A stretch of 64,000 nt of DNA from Streptomyces sp. HB132 (lineage in GTDB: Bacteria > Actinomycetota > Actinomycetes > Streptomycetales > Streptomycetaceae), in the NCBI RefSeq assembly GCF_016909575.1, contig NZ_JAFBGA010000002.1, positions 372,001 through 436,000 of the forward strand. The letters run 5' to 3'. The notes beneath the pieces are model-generated. The model saw nothing but the letters and a program-made list of their open reading frames with translations, made no database searches and was not told the origin of the DNA. The translations under genes were made by a program, and so were the position numbers. Below are positions 9,291 through 18,837 of the stretch, one piece after another; within the stretch, counting starts at the first letter, position 1; every line of letters starts with the position of its first letter.

Positions 9291-9653
9291 CCTCCCACCC
9301 GATCACGGGCCGGGAGTGGTGTCCCTTCCCCAGGGGCGTACGGGTGACGCCGCCCGCCGGACGCCACGTCACACACGTCTGCCCGCCGGGAGAACGCGCC
9401 CCGCCGTCCGGGGATCCCCTGGACGCGTCGGTCCCGCACGGTGCGGGCCCGACGTGACGTCACCGCGGCCAACACCTCCGCAGAACGGCGCGGTTGCGCG
9501 GAACCGGCACCGCTCCGGCGCCGTACGCCCCTGCCGGGGCACGGACGGGGTGGTGATCCGCATCGGCGGCGCGGACGGCGTCCGCCACCTCGGCCACCGC
9601 CCCCGGAGGGACGGCTGCCGCTACGTGCGGCAGCCGTCCGCGCCGAAGCTCCG
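9291..9653. other. Intergenic stretch without a visible gene
   Basis: 363 bases between the AI-2E family gene start and the pirin gene stop, both on the minus strand. I see no frame with convincing coding bias. It holds the promoter region of the transporter on the left, a GTCCCGCAC/GTGCGGG inverted repeat near 9432-9450, and the pirin terminator at 9609-9639. Confidence 0.6.
9609..9639 (-). terminator. Pirin gene terminator
   Basis: GGACGGCTGCCGC and its exact complement form a 13-bp stem around a 5-base loop, 15 bases after the pirin stop codon. Confidence 0.8.
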
Positions 9654-10610
9654 CTACATCCCGTGCACGGCGGGAACGGTGCCCGGCAGGCCCTTCTGGA
9701 AGTCCTCGAAGGCCTGCTTCAGCTCGTCCTGGGTGTTCATGACGAACGGTCCGTAGTGCGCCATGGGCTCACGGATCGGACGCCCGCCGAGCAGCACGAC
9801 CTCCAGGTCCGGCGTGTGGCCGTCCTGCGCCTCGTCGGCGCGGACGGTCAGCGAGGACCCCTTGCCGAAGACGGCGGTCTGGCCGGTGTGGACGGGGCGG
9901 CGCTCCACACCGACACTGCCGCGCCCGGCGAGGACGTACGCGAGGCCGTTGAAGTCCTCGCGCCAGGGCAGTGTGACCTCGGCCCCCGGCCGGACCGTCG
10001 CGTGCACCATCGTGATCGGGGTGTGCGTGATGCCCGGGCCCTCGTGGCCGTCGAGCTCACCGGCGATGACGCGCAGCAGCGCGCCGCCGTCCGGGGAGGC
10101 GAGGAGCTGCACCTGACCGCCACGGATGTCCTGGTAGCGCGGCGCCATCATCTTGTCGGACTTGGGCAGGTTCACCCAGAGCTGGAGGCCGTGGAAGAGG
10201 CCGCCGGACATGACGAGGGCCTCGGGCGGCGTCTCGATGTGGAGAAGGCCGGAGCCGGCCGTCATCCACTGGGTGTCGCCGTTCTCGATGGAGCCACCGC
10301 CACCGTTGCTGTCCTGGTGGATGAAGCTTCCGTCGATGATGTACGTGACGGTCTCGAAGCCGCGGTGCGGGTGCCAGGGAGTCCCCTTCGGCTCGCCCGC
10401 GGCGTACTCCACCTCACCCATCTGGTCCATCATGATGAACGGGTCGAGGTGCCGGTAGTTGATCCCGGCGAAGGCGCGCCGCACCGGGAACCCCTCGCCC
10501 TCGAAACCGCTCGGTGCGGTCGTGACGGTCAGCACGGGACGGGCCACGGCCTCGGCCTGGACCGCGACCTTCGGCAGGGTCAACGGGTTTTCGACGGTCA
10601 CTGCGGGCAT
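9654..10610 (-). CDS. Pirin family protein
   Basis: 318-residue bicupin. The N-terminal cupin carries the pirin metal-binding pattern: HLDPFIMMDQMG, then GTPWHPHRGFETVTYIIDG, then a further His/Glu block (MTAGSGLLHIE). Pirins bind iron in the cytoplasm; some act as quercetin dioxygenases, others in redox-linked regulation. The specific role is unknown. ATG at 10610 is preferred over a GTG three codons earlier because GGAGG sits 8 bases upstream. The gene stands alone with its own terminator. Confidence 0.93.
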   Translation of the reverse strand: MPAVTVENPLTLPKVAVQAEAVARPVLTVTTAPSGFEGEGFPVRRAFAGINYRHLDPFIMMDQMGEVEYAAGEPKGTPWHPHRGFETVTYIIDGSFIHQDSNGGGGSIENGDTQWMTAGSGLLHIETPPEALVMSGGLFHGLQLWVNLPKSDKMMAPRYQDIRGGQVQLLASPDGGALLRVIAGELDGHEGPGITHTPITMVHATVRPGAEVTLPWREDFNGLAYVLAGRGSVGVERRPVHTGQTAVFGKGSSLTVRADEAQDGHTPDLEVVLLGGRPIREPMAHYGPFVMNTQDELKQAFEDFQKGLPGTVPAVHGM

Positions 10611-10703
10611 GGGAGCCACCTCCGGGAGTCTTCTGATCCCAATTTAGTTGAACGGTGAACATCCCGCAAGGCGGCATCCATTCCCGGTGCCCCCGGACAG
10701 CAA

Positions 10704-10735
10704 CGAGGGCCCGCACCGGACGGTGCGGGCCCTCG
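10704..10735 (-). terminator. SseB-like gene terminator
   Basis: A 15-bp perfect stem (CGAGGGCCCGCACCG and complement) with a 2-base centre, 25 bases after the stop of the SseB-like gene. Confidence 0.8.
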
Positions 10736-10760
10736 CGCAGCCTCGGGCGGCGGACGCTCC

Positions 10761-11201
10761 TCAGCCGTACATGCGGCGCATCGCGAAGTCCACCATCTGC
10801 TCGACCGCCTTGGCGTCGAAGACCATGCGGTGTTCGCCCTCCATGTCCAGGACGAAGCCGTAGCCGGTCGGGAGCAGGTCGATCACCTCGGCCCCGGTGA
10901 TCACGAAGTACTTGGACTCCTTGCCCGCGTAGCTCCGCAGCTCCTTGAGCGTGGTGAACATGGGAATCACCGGCTGCTGGGTGTTGTGGAGGGCCAGGAA
11001 GCCGGGATTGTCACCGCGCGGGCAGTAGACCTTCGCCGTGGCGAAGATCTGCTGGAAGTCCTCCGCGGACAGCGAACCGGTCGTGAAGGCCCGTACCGCG
11101 TCGGCCAGGGACGGCGGCGAGGGCTCGGGGTACAACGGCTGCTCGCCGTAGCCGCCGCCCATCTGCTGCTGTGCACCCGGGTTCTGGTCGTAGCCATACA
11201 T
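10761..11201 (-). CDS. SseB-like N-terminal domain protein
   Basis: 146 residues. After a Gly/Gln/Tyr-rich start (MYGYDQNPGAQQQMGG) comes a single SseB-like domain, seen in VYCPRGDNPGFLALHNTQQPVIPMFTTLKEL and a C-terminal GYGFVLDMEGEHRMVFD strand pair. In enterobacteria SseB enhances sulfurtransferase activity; the function of the many actinobacterial copies is unknown. ATG at 11201 is chosen because the extended frame upstream has no ribosome site and the MYGYDQ start is what I recall from streptomycete homologues. It is divergent from the acyl-CoA dehydrogenase gene. Confidence 0.8.
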   Translation of the reverse strand: MYGYDQNPGAQQQMGGGYGEQPLYPEPSPPSLADAVRAFTTGSLSAEDFQQIFATAKVYCPRGDNPGFLALHNTQQPVIPMFTTLKELRSYAGKESKYFVITGAEVIDLLPTGYGFVLDMEGEHRMVFDAKAVEQMVDFAMRRMYG

Positions 11202-11373
11202 GCGGCAAAGAGTAATCGGACACATCTGTGCCTTGAGGGGTTGCGTCTTATTACTGACGGGTAGCATCATCGTGGGGGTCAGGTGATATACCCACGCCAG
11301 GCCGTCCGTCGCCCGAACCTCACTCCTCCACGGGGCGCTGCCGCGCCACTGCTATTGATTACGGAGCCTTCCC

Positions 11374-13200
11374 ATGGGGCACTACAAGTCGAATCTCCGC
11401 GACATCGAGTTCAACCTCTTCGAGGTCCTCGGGCGCGACAAGCTGTACGGCACCGGTCCGTTCGCGGAGATGGACGTCGACACCGCGAAGAGCATCCTCG
11501 ACGAGGTCACCCGCCTCGCGGAGAACGAGCTCGCCGACTCGTACGCCGACGCCGACCGCAACCCGCCGGTCTTCGACCCCGAGACCAACACCGCGCCGGT
11601 CCCGGCTTCCTTCAAGAAGTCGTACCAGGCGTTCATGGACTCCGAGTACTGGCGCCTGGGCCTCCCCGAGGAGATCGGCGGCACGACCTCCCCGCGCTCC
11701 CTGATCTGGGGCTACGCGGAGCTGCTGCTCGGCGCCAACCCGGCCGTCTGGATGTACTCCTCCGGCCCCGCCTTCGCCGGCATCCTCTTCGACGAGGGCA
11801 ACGAGGCGCAGAAGAAGATCGCCGAGATCGCCGTCGAGAAGCAGTGGGGCTCGACCATGGTGCTGACCGAGCCGGACGCCGGTTCGGACGTCGGCGCCGG
11901 CCGCACCAAGGCGGTCGAGCAGGAGGACGGCTCCTGGCACATCGAGGGTGTGAAGCGCTTCATCACCTCGGGCGAGCACGACATGTCCGAGAACATCATC
12001 CACTACGTGCTGGCACGCCCCGAGGGTGCCGGACCGGGCACGAAGGGCCTCTCGCTCTTCATGGTCCCGAAGTTCCACTTCGACTGGACCACGGGCGAGC
12101 TCGCCGGGCGCAACGGCGTGTACGCGACGAACGTCGAGCACAAGATGGGCCTCAAGGCGTCGAACACCTGCGAGATGACCTTCGGCGACCAGCACCCCGC
12201 CAAGGGCTGGCTCATCGGCGACAAGCACGACGGCATCCGCCAGATGTTCCGCATCATCGAGTTCGCCCGCATGATGGTCGGCACGAAGGCCATCGCGGCC
12301 CTGTCCACGGGTTACCTCAACGCGCTGGAGTACGCCAAGGAGCGCGTCCAGGGCACCGACCTGTCGCAGTTCATGGACAAGACGGCCCCCAAGGTCACCA
12401 TCACGCACCACCCCGACGTGCGCCGCTCCCTCATGACGCAGAAGGCGTACGCCGAGGGCATGCGCTCCCTCGTGCTGTACACCGCCTCGGTCCAGGACGC
12501 GATCCAGGCCGAGGAAGCCGCGGGCGGGGACGCCAAGGCGCTCAACGGCCTCAACGACCTGCTGCTCCCGATCGTGAAGGGCTACGGCTCCGAGAAGTCC
12601 TACGAGCAGCTCGCCCAGTCGCTCCAGACCTTCGGCGGCTCCGGCTACCTCCAGGAGTACCCGGTCGAGCAGTACATCCGCGACGCCAAGATCGACACCC
12701 TGTACGAGGGCACCACGGCGATCCAGGGCCAGGACTTCTTCTTCCGGAAGATCGTCCGCGACCAGGGCGCCTCGCTGAACGCCCTCTCCGAGGAGATCAA
12801 GAAGTTCCTCGCGGGCGCCCAGGGCGACGAGGAGCTGTCCGGCTCGCTGGACAACCTCGCCAAGGCCGCGGTGGACCTGGAGGCGATCGTCGGCACGATG
12901 ATCACCGACCTCACCGCGACCGGCGAGGACGTCAAGAACATCTACAAGGTGGGCCTCAACACCACCCGCCTGCTGATGGCCTCCGGCGATGTCGTCGTCG
13001 GCTACCTGCTGCTCAAGGGCGCGGTCGTGGCCTCCGAGAAGCTGCGCAACGCTTCCGCCAAGGACGCGGCCTTCTACCAGGGCAAGATCGCCGCGGCGAA
13101 GTTCTTCGCCACGAACATCCTCCCGGGTGTCTCCGCGGAGCGCGCGCTGGCCGAGACCGTCGACAACTCGCTGATGGAGCTGGACGAGGCCGCTTTCTAG
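11374..13200 (+). CDS. FadE5-like acyl-CoA dehydrogenase
   Basis: 608-residue flavoprotein predicted to catalyse alpha,beta-dehydrogenation of acyl-CoAs in beta-oxidation. The FAD-binding core has [12 protein letters not shown] and [12 protein letters not shown] at about residues 167-200, and the catalytic Glu is expected at about residue 445 in [15 protein letters not shown]. The extra C-terminal helical domain (about 480-608) and overall length match the FadE5 type of mycobacteria, a broad-range enzyme. No electron-transfer flavoprotein gene is adjacent. A very strong hairpin follows. Confidence 0.93.
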   Translation: MGHYKSNLRDIEFNLFEVLGRDKLYGTGPFAEMDVDTAKSILDEVTRLAENELADSYADADRNPPVFDPETNTAPVPASFKKSYQAFMDSEYWRLGLPEEIGGTTSPRSLIWGYAELLLGANPAVWMYSSGPAFAGILFDEGNEAQKKIAEIAVEKQWGSTMVLTEPDAGSDVGAGRTKAVEQEDGSWHIEGVKRFITSGEHDMSENIIHYVLARPEGAGPGTKGLSLFMVPKFHFDWTTGELAGRNGVYATNVEHKMGLKASNTCEMTFGDQHPAKGWLIGDKHDGIRQMFRIIEFARMMVGTKAIAALSTGYLNALEYAKERVQGTDLSQFMDKTAPKVTITHHPDVRRSLMTQKAYAEGMRSLVLYTASVQDAIQAEEAAGGDAKALNGLNDLLLPIVKGYGSEKSYEQLAQSLQTFGGSGYLQEYPVEQYIRDAKIDTLYEGTTAIQGQDFFFRKIVRDQGASLNALSEEIKKFLAGAQGDEELSGSLDNLAKAAVDLEAIVGTMITDLTATGEDVKNIYKVGLNTTRLLMASGDVVVGYLLLKGAVVASEKLRNASAKDAAFYQGKIAAAKFFATNILPGVSAERALAETVDNSLMELDEAAF

Positions 13201-13211
13201 CCCCCTCGGCC

Positions 13212-13267
13212 CGACCACGACGAAGCCGCCGCCCGGATCCCTCCGGGCGGCGGCTTCGTCGTGGTCG
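13212..13267 (+). terminator. Acyl-CoA dehydrogenase terminator, perfect 26-bp stem
   Basis: Bases 13212-13237 pair without mismatch to 13242-13267 around a TCCC loop, beginning 12 bases after the stop codon. Confidence 0.9.
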
Positions 13268-13349
13268 TGGGCAACTTTCCGGACACGGACCGCGGGGGGC
13301 CGCCGCACACAGTGAATCGCCCCTGTCCGCCGTCGTTACAGTGAGGAAC

Positions 13350-14648
13350 ATGAGCTCTCCCCTCCGCTTCGACCGCGGGCACACCGACGATCTGATGGCC
13401 TTCCTGATGGCCGCGCCCTCCCCGTACCACGCCGTCGCCGCGGCCGCCGCGCGCCTGGAGAAGGCCGGATTCCGGCAGGTCGAGGAGACGGACGCGTGGG
13501 ACGGCTCCGAGGGCGGGAAGTACGTCCTGCGGGGTGGTGCGATCGTGGCCTGGTACGTGCCGGAGGGCGCCGGCGCCCACACCCCGTTCCGCATCGTGGG
13601 GGCCCACACGGACTCCCCCAACCTGCGGGTCAAGCCGCTGCCCGACACGGGTGCCTACGGCTGGCGCCAGATCGCCGTCGAGATCTACGGCGGGACGCTC
13701 CTGAACACCTGGCTCGACCGGGACCTCGGTCTCGCCGGCCGCCTGTCCCTGCGCGACGGCACGCACCGGCTGATCGACATCGACCGGCCCCTGCTGAGGG
13801 TCCCCCAGCTGGCCGTGCACCTGGACCGGTCGGCCAACCCCGACGGTCTGAAGCTCGACCGCCAGAAGCACATGCAGCCGATCTGGGGGCTCGGTGAGGT
13901 CGAGGAGGGCGACCTCATCCGCTTCGTCGCCGAGGAGGCGGGCCTCGACCCCGCGGAGATCACCGGCTGGGACCTCATGCCGCACCCCGTCGAACCTCCG
14001 GCCTACCTGGGCCGGGACCGTGAGCTGCTCGCCGGCCCCCGCATGGACAACCTGCTCTCCGTGCACGCCGCGACGGCCGCACTCGCGGCCGTGAGCACGC
14101 AGCCGGACGCCGAGATCCCGTACATCCCCGTGCTGGCCGCCTTCGACCACGAGGAGAACGGCTCGCAGTCCGACACCGGTGCCGACGGCCCGCTGCTCGG
14201 CACGGTGCTGGAGCGCTCCGTGTTCGCCCGCGGCGGTTCGTTGGAGGACCGCGCCCGGGCCTTCGCCGGGACCGTCTGCCTCTCCTCGGACACCGGCCAC
14301 GCCGTCCACCCCAACTACGCCGAGCGGCACGACCCGACGCACCACCCGGTGGCCAACGGCGGGCCGATCCTCAAGGTCAACGTCAACATGCGCTACGCGA
14401 CCGACGGCGGCGGACGTGCCGTGTTCGCCGCCGCCTGCGAGAAGGCGGGCGTCCCCTGGCAGACGTTCGTCTCCAACAACTCGATGCCGTGCGGCACGAC
14501 GATCGGCCCCATCACCGCGGCGCGGCACGGCATCCGGACCGTCGACATCGGTGTGGCGATCCTCTCGATGCACAGCGCACGCGAACTCTGCGGCGCCGAC
14601 GACCCGTATCTCCTGGCCAACGCGCTCGCGGCGTTCCTCGCCGGCTGA
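13350..14648 (+). CDS. M18 family aminopeptidase
   Basis: 432-residue di-zinc aminopeptidase, matching the usual length of bacterial M18 enzymes (aspartyl/broad aminopeptidases). Metal-site motifs are visible: GAHTDSPNLRVKP near residue 80, FDHEENGSQS near 265, LSSDTGHAVHPNY near 310 and a late His near 410. It acts in cytosolic peptide turnover. ATG at 13350 follows a GTGAGGA ribosome site. The Ala-rich tail AFLAG is typical. Confidence 0.94.
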   Translation: MSSPLRFDRGHTDDLMAFLMAAPSPYHAVAAAAARLEKAGFRQVEETDAWDGSEGGKYVLRGGAIVAWYVPEGAGAHTPFRIVGAHTDSPNLRVKPLPDTGAYGWRQIAVEIYGGTLLNTWLDRDLGLAGRLSLRDGTHRLIDIDRPLLRVPQLAVHLDRSANPDGLKLDRQKHMQPIWGLGEVEEGDLIRFVAEEAGLDPAEITGWDLMPHPVEPPAYLGRDRELLAGPRMDNLLSVHAATAALAAVSTQPDAEIPYIPVLAAFDHEENGSQSDTGADGPLLGTVLERSVFARGGSLEDRARAFAGTVCLSSDTGHAVHPNYAERHDPTHHPVANGGPILKVNVNMRYATDGGGRAVFAAACEKAGVPWQTFVSNNSMPCGTTIGPITAARHGIRTVDIGVAILSMHSARELCGADDPYLLANALAAFLAG

Positions 14649-14689
14649 TCCCACCACCGTCCCAACCGCCCGCGCGGACATGGTTGTTG

Positions 14690-14723
14690 CCGGGCCGGGT
14701 ACGCGACCCGTACACCGGCCCGG
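14690..14723 (+). terminator. Interrupted hairpin after the aminopeptidase gene
   Basis: CCGGGCCGG plus GTACG pair with CGTAC, a bulged A, and CCGGCCCGG around a 5-base loop. It ends 30 bases before the DUF6458 gene. Confidence 0.7.
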
Positions 14724-14753
14724 ATTCACCGGGCCGTCGAGGAGGCGGAAATC

Positions 14754-14975
14754 ATGGGACTCGGAGGATGCATTCTCCTGATAGGTGCCGGGGCGATTCT
14801 GGCGTTCGCGACCGACTGGGAGATGGATACCGTCAACGTCGACCTGGTCGGCTGGATCATGATGCTCGTCGGCCTCGTCGGGGTCTTCGTCTACGTGAGC
14901 ATCGCGCGTCGCCGCCGCATGGTCGTGCCGCCCACCACCACCGTCGTATCGGAGGACGAGCGCCGCTACCGGTGA
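14754..14975 (+). CDS. Small two-helix membrane protein (DUF6458-like)
   Basis: 73 residues: two membrane helices (about 3-20 and 30-50) joined by a short loop WEMDTVNVD, followed by an arginine cluster (ARRRRM) and a polar tail. This is the pattern of the small actinobacterial DUF6458 family, of unknown function. A GAGGCGG ribosome site precedes the ATG. It is probably a single-gene unit. Confidence 0.8.
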   Translation: MGLGGCILLIGAGAILAFATDWEMDTVNVDLVGWIMMLVGLVGVFVYVSIARRRRMVVPPTTTVVSEDERRYR

Positions 14976-15104
14976 TCTGACGGCGGGTCGGACTCCCGCC
15001 CGCGGGCCGTCCGTGACCGCGCGTCGGCCCGGCGTGGGCCCGATATTCTGGGTACCTGTCCGTGCCCCCGCCCGGGTGCGTCCTGCCCGGAAGGAATGCC
15101 GCTC

Positions 15105-17909
15105 GTGGAGTTCCGGCTGCTCGGCACGGTCTCCGTCGACACCCGCACCGGGCCACTGCCGCTCGGGCCCGCCAAGAGGCGCGGCCTGCTCGCCGCCCTG
15201 CTGTTGTCGGCCAACACCCCCGTGCCGGTCGCCCGGCTGACGGACTGCCTGTGGGGCGAGGCACCCCCGCGGCGCGCCCGTGGCGTCATCCAGGGGCACG
15301 TCTCACGCCTCCGCGCACTCCTGGCCGGCGCGGAGGCGGAGGCGTACGGGGTGGAGCTGCTCACACTCGACGACGCCTACGTGCTCCGTGTCCCGGAAAC
15401 CCTGCTGGACTACCAGCGGTTCGAGGAACTGCTGATGCTGGCACGGCAGCAGCGCGGCGCCGACGACACCGTGCGCATGCTCGACGACGCCCTGTCCCTG
15501 TGGCAGGGACCCGCGCTCGGCGGAGCCTTCACCGAAGGGCCGCTCCAGGCCGCGGCACACACGCTGGAGGAGTCGCGGCTGGCGACCGTCGAGGAGCTGG
15601 CCCGGGCCTACGGGAATCTCGGCGAGCACCACCGGGCCGCATCCGTGCTGCGGTCGGAAGCGGTCGCGCACCCGATGCGGGAGTCGCTGGCGGCGGCCCT
15701 GATACTGGCGCTGTACCGGGCGGGACGCCAGTCGGAGGCCCTGGACTGGTTCCACCGCACGAGGCGGCTGCTCGCCGACGAGCTGGGCATCGACCCCGGA
15801 CACGAGCTCGCCGACGCGTACGCGCTGATCCTGCGCGGCGATCCCCGGCCCGGCGCGTCCCCGGCAGGCGGCCCTGGTGCGGCCACGCGTGACCCGGAGC
15901 GGTCCGGGGGCGGTCCGGAGGTGCCCGGCACCACTGGGGCCCCGGCCCCCGGCCCCCGTATCGCCGCCGCGCACGGTCCCTCGCTGGTTCCGCACCCCAC
16001 CGATCTGCTGCCCCGCGCCCCTCGTGGCTTCCACGGCCGCAACGCCGAGCTGGCGGCGCTCACCCGGGCGGCAGCGGGTGAGGCACCCGTCTGCCTGGTC
16101 ACCGGCCCGGCGGGGGTGGGCAAGACGTCACTGGCCCTCCAGTGGGCGCACCACAACCCCGCCGCCTTCCCGGACGGGCGGCTCTTCGCCGATCTGCGCG
16201 GCTTCAGCGAGACGGGCGAACCCGCTCTCATCGACGTCCTGCGTGAGTTCCTGCTGGCCCTCGGCGTCGCACCACGCCGCGTCCCGGAGTCCGTGACCGC
16301 GGCGGCCGCGCTCTTCCGGTCCCTGACCGACCGGCGCCGGCTGCTCGTGGTCCTCGACAACGCCCGGGACTCCGCCACCGTCCGGCCCCTGCTCCCGGGC
16401 GGTAGCGACTGCGTCACCCTCGTCACCAGCCGCCACCGGCTGGAGGGCCTCATCGCCTCGGACGCCGCCCGGCCCGTCCCTCTCGACACCCTCGAACCCC
16501 AGGACGGTACGGCTCTGCTCGCCGGGGTGCTCGGTGAGGAGAGGATCCTCGCCGAGCCCGTGGCGGCCCTCCGGCTCGCCGAACTCTGTGGAGGGCTGCC
16601 ACTCGCCCTGCGCGTCACGGCGGCCCGGCTGGCCGGACGCCCGCAGTGGACGCTCGCCGGTCTGGCCGACGAGCTGGCCGACGAGCGCAGCCGGCTGATG
16701 TTCCTCGACGTGGACGACACCGGTGTCTCTGCCGCTCTGCGGCTGACCGTCCAACAGCTCCCGGCGGACGCCGCGCGGCAGTTGGCCCGGCTCGGCCACC
16801 ATCCCGGCGGCCACTTCGACCCGTACACCTGCGCCGCTCTCGCGGGGACCGATCCCGTCGCCGCCACGGCGGCCCTGGAGCGTCTCGGCTCCGCACACCT
16901 CGTCACCGAGACCGCGCCGGGACGCTGGGTGCTGCACGACCTGGTGCGCCTGTACGCCCGGGGCCTCGACCCGGCGTCCGGGCCCGAGGCGCTGGTCAGC
17001 GTCCTCGACCACTACGTCGCCACCGCACTCGCCGCCGCCGACACGGCCGAGCCCGGCGGTGAGCCCTGCTTCGTCCTGCCGGAGGACCATCACCGGCCCG
17101 CCGCCGTGAGGGACTTCGCCGACCGGACCGCGGCGATGCGCTGGCTGGCAGCCGAACGCGACGACCTGGCACGGGCGGCCGTGGCGGCCCGGAGCGCCCG
17201 CCTCCACGACCGGGCCTGGCGGATCATCCTGCTCCAGTGGCCGCAGGTGGTGTGGCGGGTGCGGGACAGCTGGGCGCCGCTGCTCGAGCTGGCGCTCGAC
17301 TCCGCCCGCGCGGAGAGGGACCCGTACGCCGAGTCGAGGGTGCTGAATCTGCTGGGCTGGGTGCTGACCGAAGAGGGCAGAACCGCCGAGGCCCTCACCC
17401 TCCTGGAGCGCTCGCCGGGCCTTGCGCGGCGGGCCGGCGACCGGCTGGGCGAGGCGACGGCCCTGATCAACCTGGCCGTCGTCCAGGCCGGCCAGGGTGA
17501 GCTCGACAAGGCGCTGGAGGGCTGCTCCCGGGCCGTCGCGCTGGCGCGCGAGGAGAAGGACCGGCACACGGAGATGCTCGCCCTCCAGCACCTGGCCAGG
17601 ATGCAGCTCGCCGCCTTCCGCCCCGGGGACGCACTCGAATCCGCGCACACGGCGCTGGCCCTGGGGCCCGAGCACGAGGAGGCGGCCCGCCGCTCCCTGC
17701 TGCTGGCCGTCGCCGGTGAGGCGCGGCTGGCGCTCGGCGAGGAGGAGGAAGGCGTCCAGCTGCTGGACAGGGCGGCCGAGGAAGCGGAACGCGCTGGTTA
17801 CGACGAGGGCGCCGTACGGGCGCTGGAGGCCCTGCTGCGGGTGTCGGCGCGTGCGGAGTACCGGACACGGCACGCCCAGGCACTCGCCCGGCTCACCGAC
17901 TCCGTCTGA
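15105..17909 (+). CDS. AfsR/SARP-type regulator with NB-ARC and TPR domains
   Basis: 934-residue transcriptional regulator. Order: winged-helix Trans_reg_C domain (residues 1-95), bacterial activator domain BTAD (about 95-240), a Pro/Gly-rich linker, an NB-ARC-type ATPase (about 310-600) with P-loop GPAGVGKTS near 335, and TPR-like helices to the end (about 650-934). Such STAND regulators activate secondary-metabolite or developmental genes in Streptomyces. No biosynthetic cluster is present here, so the target is unknown. GTG at 15105 (VEFRLLG) is preferred: GGAAGG is 10 bases upstream, while an ATG at 15096 touches that site. Confidence 0.9.
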   Translation: MEFRLLGTVSVDTRTGPLPLGPAKRRGLLAALLLSANTPVPVARLTDCLWGEAPPRRARGVIQGHVSRLRALLAGAEAEAYGVELLTLDDAYVLRVPETLLDYQRFEELLMLARQQRGADDTVRMLDDALSLWQGPALGGAFTEGPLQAAAHTLEESRLATVEELARAYGNLGEHHRAASVLRSEAVAHPMRESLAAALILALYRAGRQSEALDWFHRTRRLLADELGIDPGHELADAYALILRGDPRPGASPAGGPGAATRDPERSGGGPEVPGTTGAPAPGPRIAAAHGPSLVPHPTDLLPRAPRGFHGRNAELAALTRAAAGEAPVCLVTGPAGVGKTSLALQWAHHNPAAFPDGRLFADLRGFSETGEPALIDVLREFLLALGVAPRRVPESVTAAAALFRSLTDRRRLLVVLDNARDSATVRPLLPGGSDCVTLVTSRHRLEGLIASDAARPVPLDTLEPQDGTALLAGVLGEERILAEPVAALRLAELCGGLPLALRVTAARLAGRPQWTLAGLADELADERSRLMFLDVDDTGVSAALRLTVQQLPADAARQLARLGHHPGGHFDPYTCAALAGTDPVAATAALERLGSAHLVTETAPGRWVLHDLVRLYARGLDPASGPEALVSVLDHYVATALAAADTAEPGGEPCFVLPEDHHRPAAVRDFADRTAAMRWLAAERDDLARAAVAARSARLHDRAWRIILLQWPQVVWRVRDSWAPLLELALDSARAERDPYAESRVLNLLGWVLTEEGRTAEALTLLERSPGLARRAGDRLGEATALINLAVVQAGQGELDKALEGCSRAVALAREEKDRHTEMLALQHLARMQLAAFRPGDALESAHTALALGPEHEEAARRSLLLAVAGEARLALGEEEEGVQLLDRAAEEAERAGYDEGAVRALEALLRVSARAEYRTRHAQALARLTDSV

Positions 17910-18121
17910 TCCGGCACCGCGCCGGCTCTGTTCGGGCCCTGTCCCCGGGCGGAGGCGATCCCGGAGGGCCGCGCGGGGCCGGAGGGAGAGACGTCAGCGG
18001 GACGGCAGCGGGACAGCAGCGGAACGTGAGCGGCGCACTCCAGACTCAGGGATGTCAGCAGCTCACCGGCGCTTCGGTCCCGACCGGCCGACCGCCTCGT
18101 CCTCACTCCGGGGGAGTCTCC

Positions 18122-18832
18122 ATGCGTACCTTCCGCACCCGCACCACCGTCCTCGCCACCACGGCCACCGCCGTACTCGCCCTCTCCCTCACCGCCTGCG
18201 GTGACGACGGCACCGGCACGAAGTCCGCCGGCCCGGCGGGGAGCGGCTCCACGGCGGCGGCCGCCGGCGTGGAGCCCGCGCAGAACGCGGGCTCCTCGGA
18301 GAAGGACGGTGCGAAGCAGGACACCGGCGACGCGGCTACCGCGAAGACCACCGGCACCGCGAAGAACACCAGCACCGCGAAGACCGCGGGCGGCACGAAG
18401 ACCGGCGGCGACGTGGCGGCCTGCACCACCAAGGGCCTGGCGATCAGCGCCGAGGTCCAGGACGGCCCGCCCTACACCCACATCGTCCTGACGGCGAAGA
18501 ACACCTCGGGCCACAGCTGCCTGATGCAGGGCTTCCCCGAGATCCGGTTCCTGGAGAACGCCCGTGGCACCGTCCCGGCGGTCGACAGGAGCAAGCCCGC
18601 GGGCCCGGTCGTCCTCGCCGCCGGTGCTCCCGCGTACGCGGCCGTGAGGCTGTCGGACGGCGGTATGGACGAGGACGTCGAGACCGTGAAGGACTTCTCC
18701 GTGACGCTCCAGGGCAACGCCGGAATGGCCATCGTGAAGGCGCCCGGCGCCGAGGGCATCGCCGTGGACCCGGCGAAGTGGGCGACCGGCTACTGGACGC
18801 CCGAGCTGCGCAACGGCGCCGACGACTTCTGA
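18122..18832 (+). CDS. DUF4232-containing lipoprotein
   Basis: 236 residues. Signal peptide with lipobox LTAC (Cys24), then a long Ala/Lys/Thr-rich low-complexity spacer (about 25-95), then a DUF4232 domain (about 98-236) containing a Cys pair (Cys100 and one in the SCLMQGFPEIRFL strand) that could form a disulfide. DUF4232 proteins are surface proteins of actinobacteria with unknown function. The ribosome site GGGGGAG is 5 bases before the ATG. It converges on the thioredoxin-NHL gene with only 5 bases between stops. Confidence 0.85.
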   Translation: MRTFRTRTTVLATTATAVLALSLTACGDDGTGTKSAGPAGSGSTAAAAGVEPAQNAGSSEKDGAKQDTGDAATAKTTGTAKNTSTAKTAGGTKTGGDVAACTTKGLAISAEVQDGPPYTHIVLTAKNTSGHSCLMQGFPEIRFLENARGTVPAVDRSKPAGPVVLAAGAPAYAAVRLSDGGMDEDVETVKDFSVTLQGNAGMAIVKAPGAEGIAVDPAKWATGYWTPELRNGADDF

Positions 18833-18837
18833 GCCCG

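Noticed and set aside
13197..15299. 700-codon minus-strand frame opposite the aminopeptidase and DUF6458 genes
   Set aside because: It covers three plus-strand features including a terminator hairpin, and its composition is that of a reverse-frame shadow.
15105..17909. Sign of a secondary-metabolite cluster
   Set aside because: The AfsR-like regulator stands among housekeeping genes; no synthase, tailoring or export genes adjoin it.
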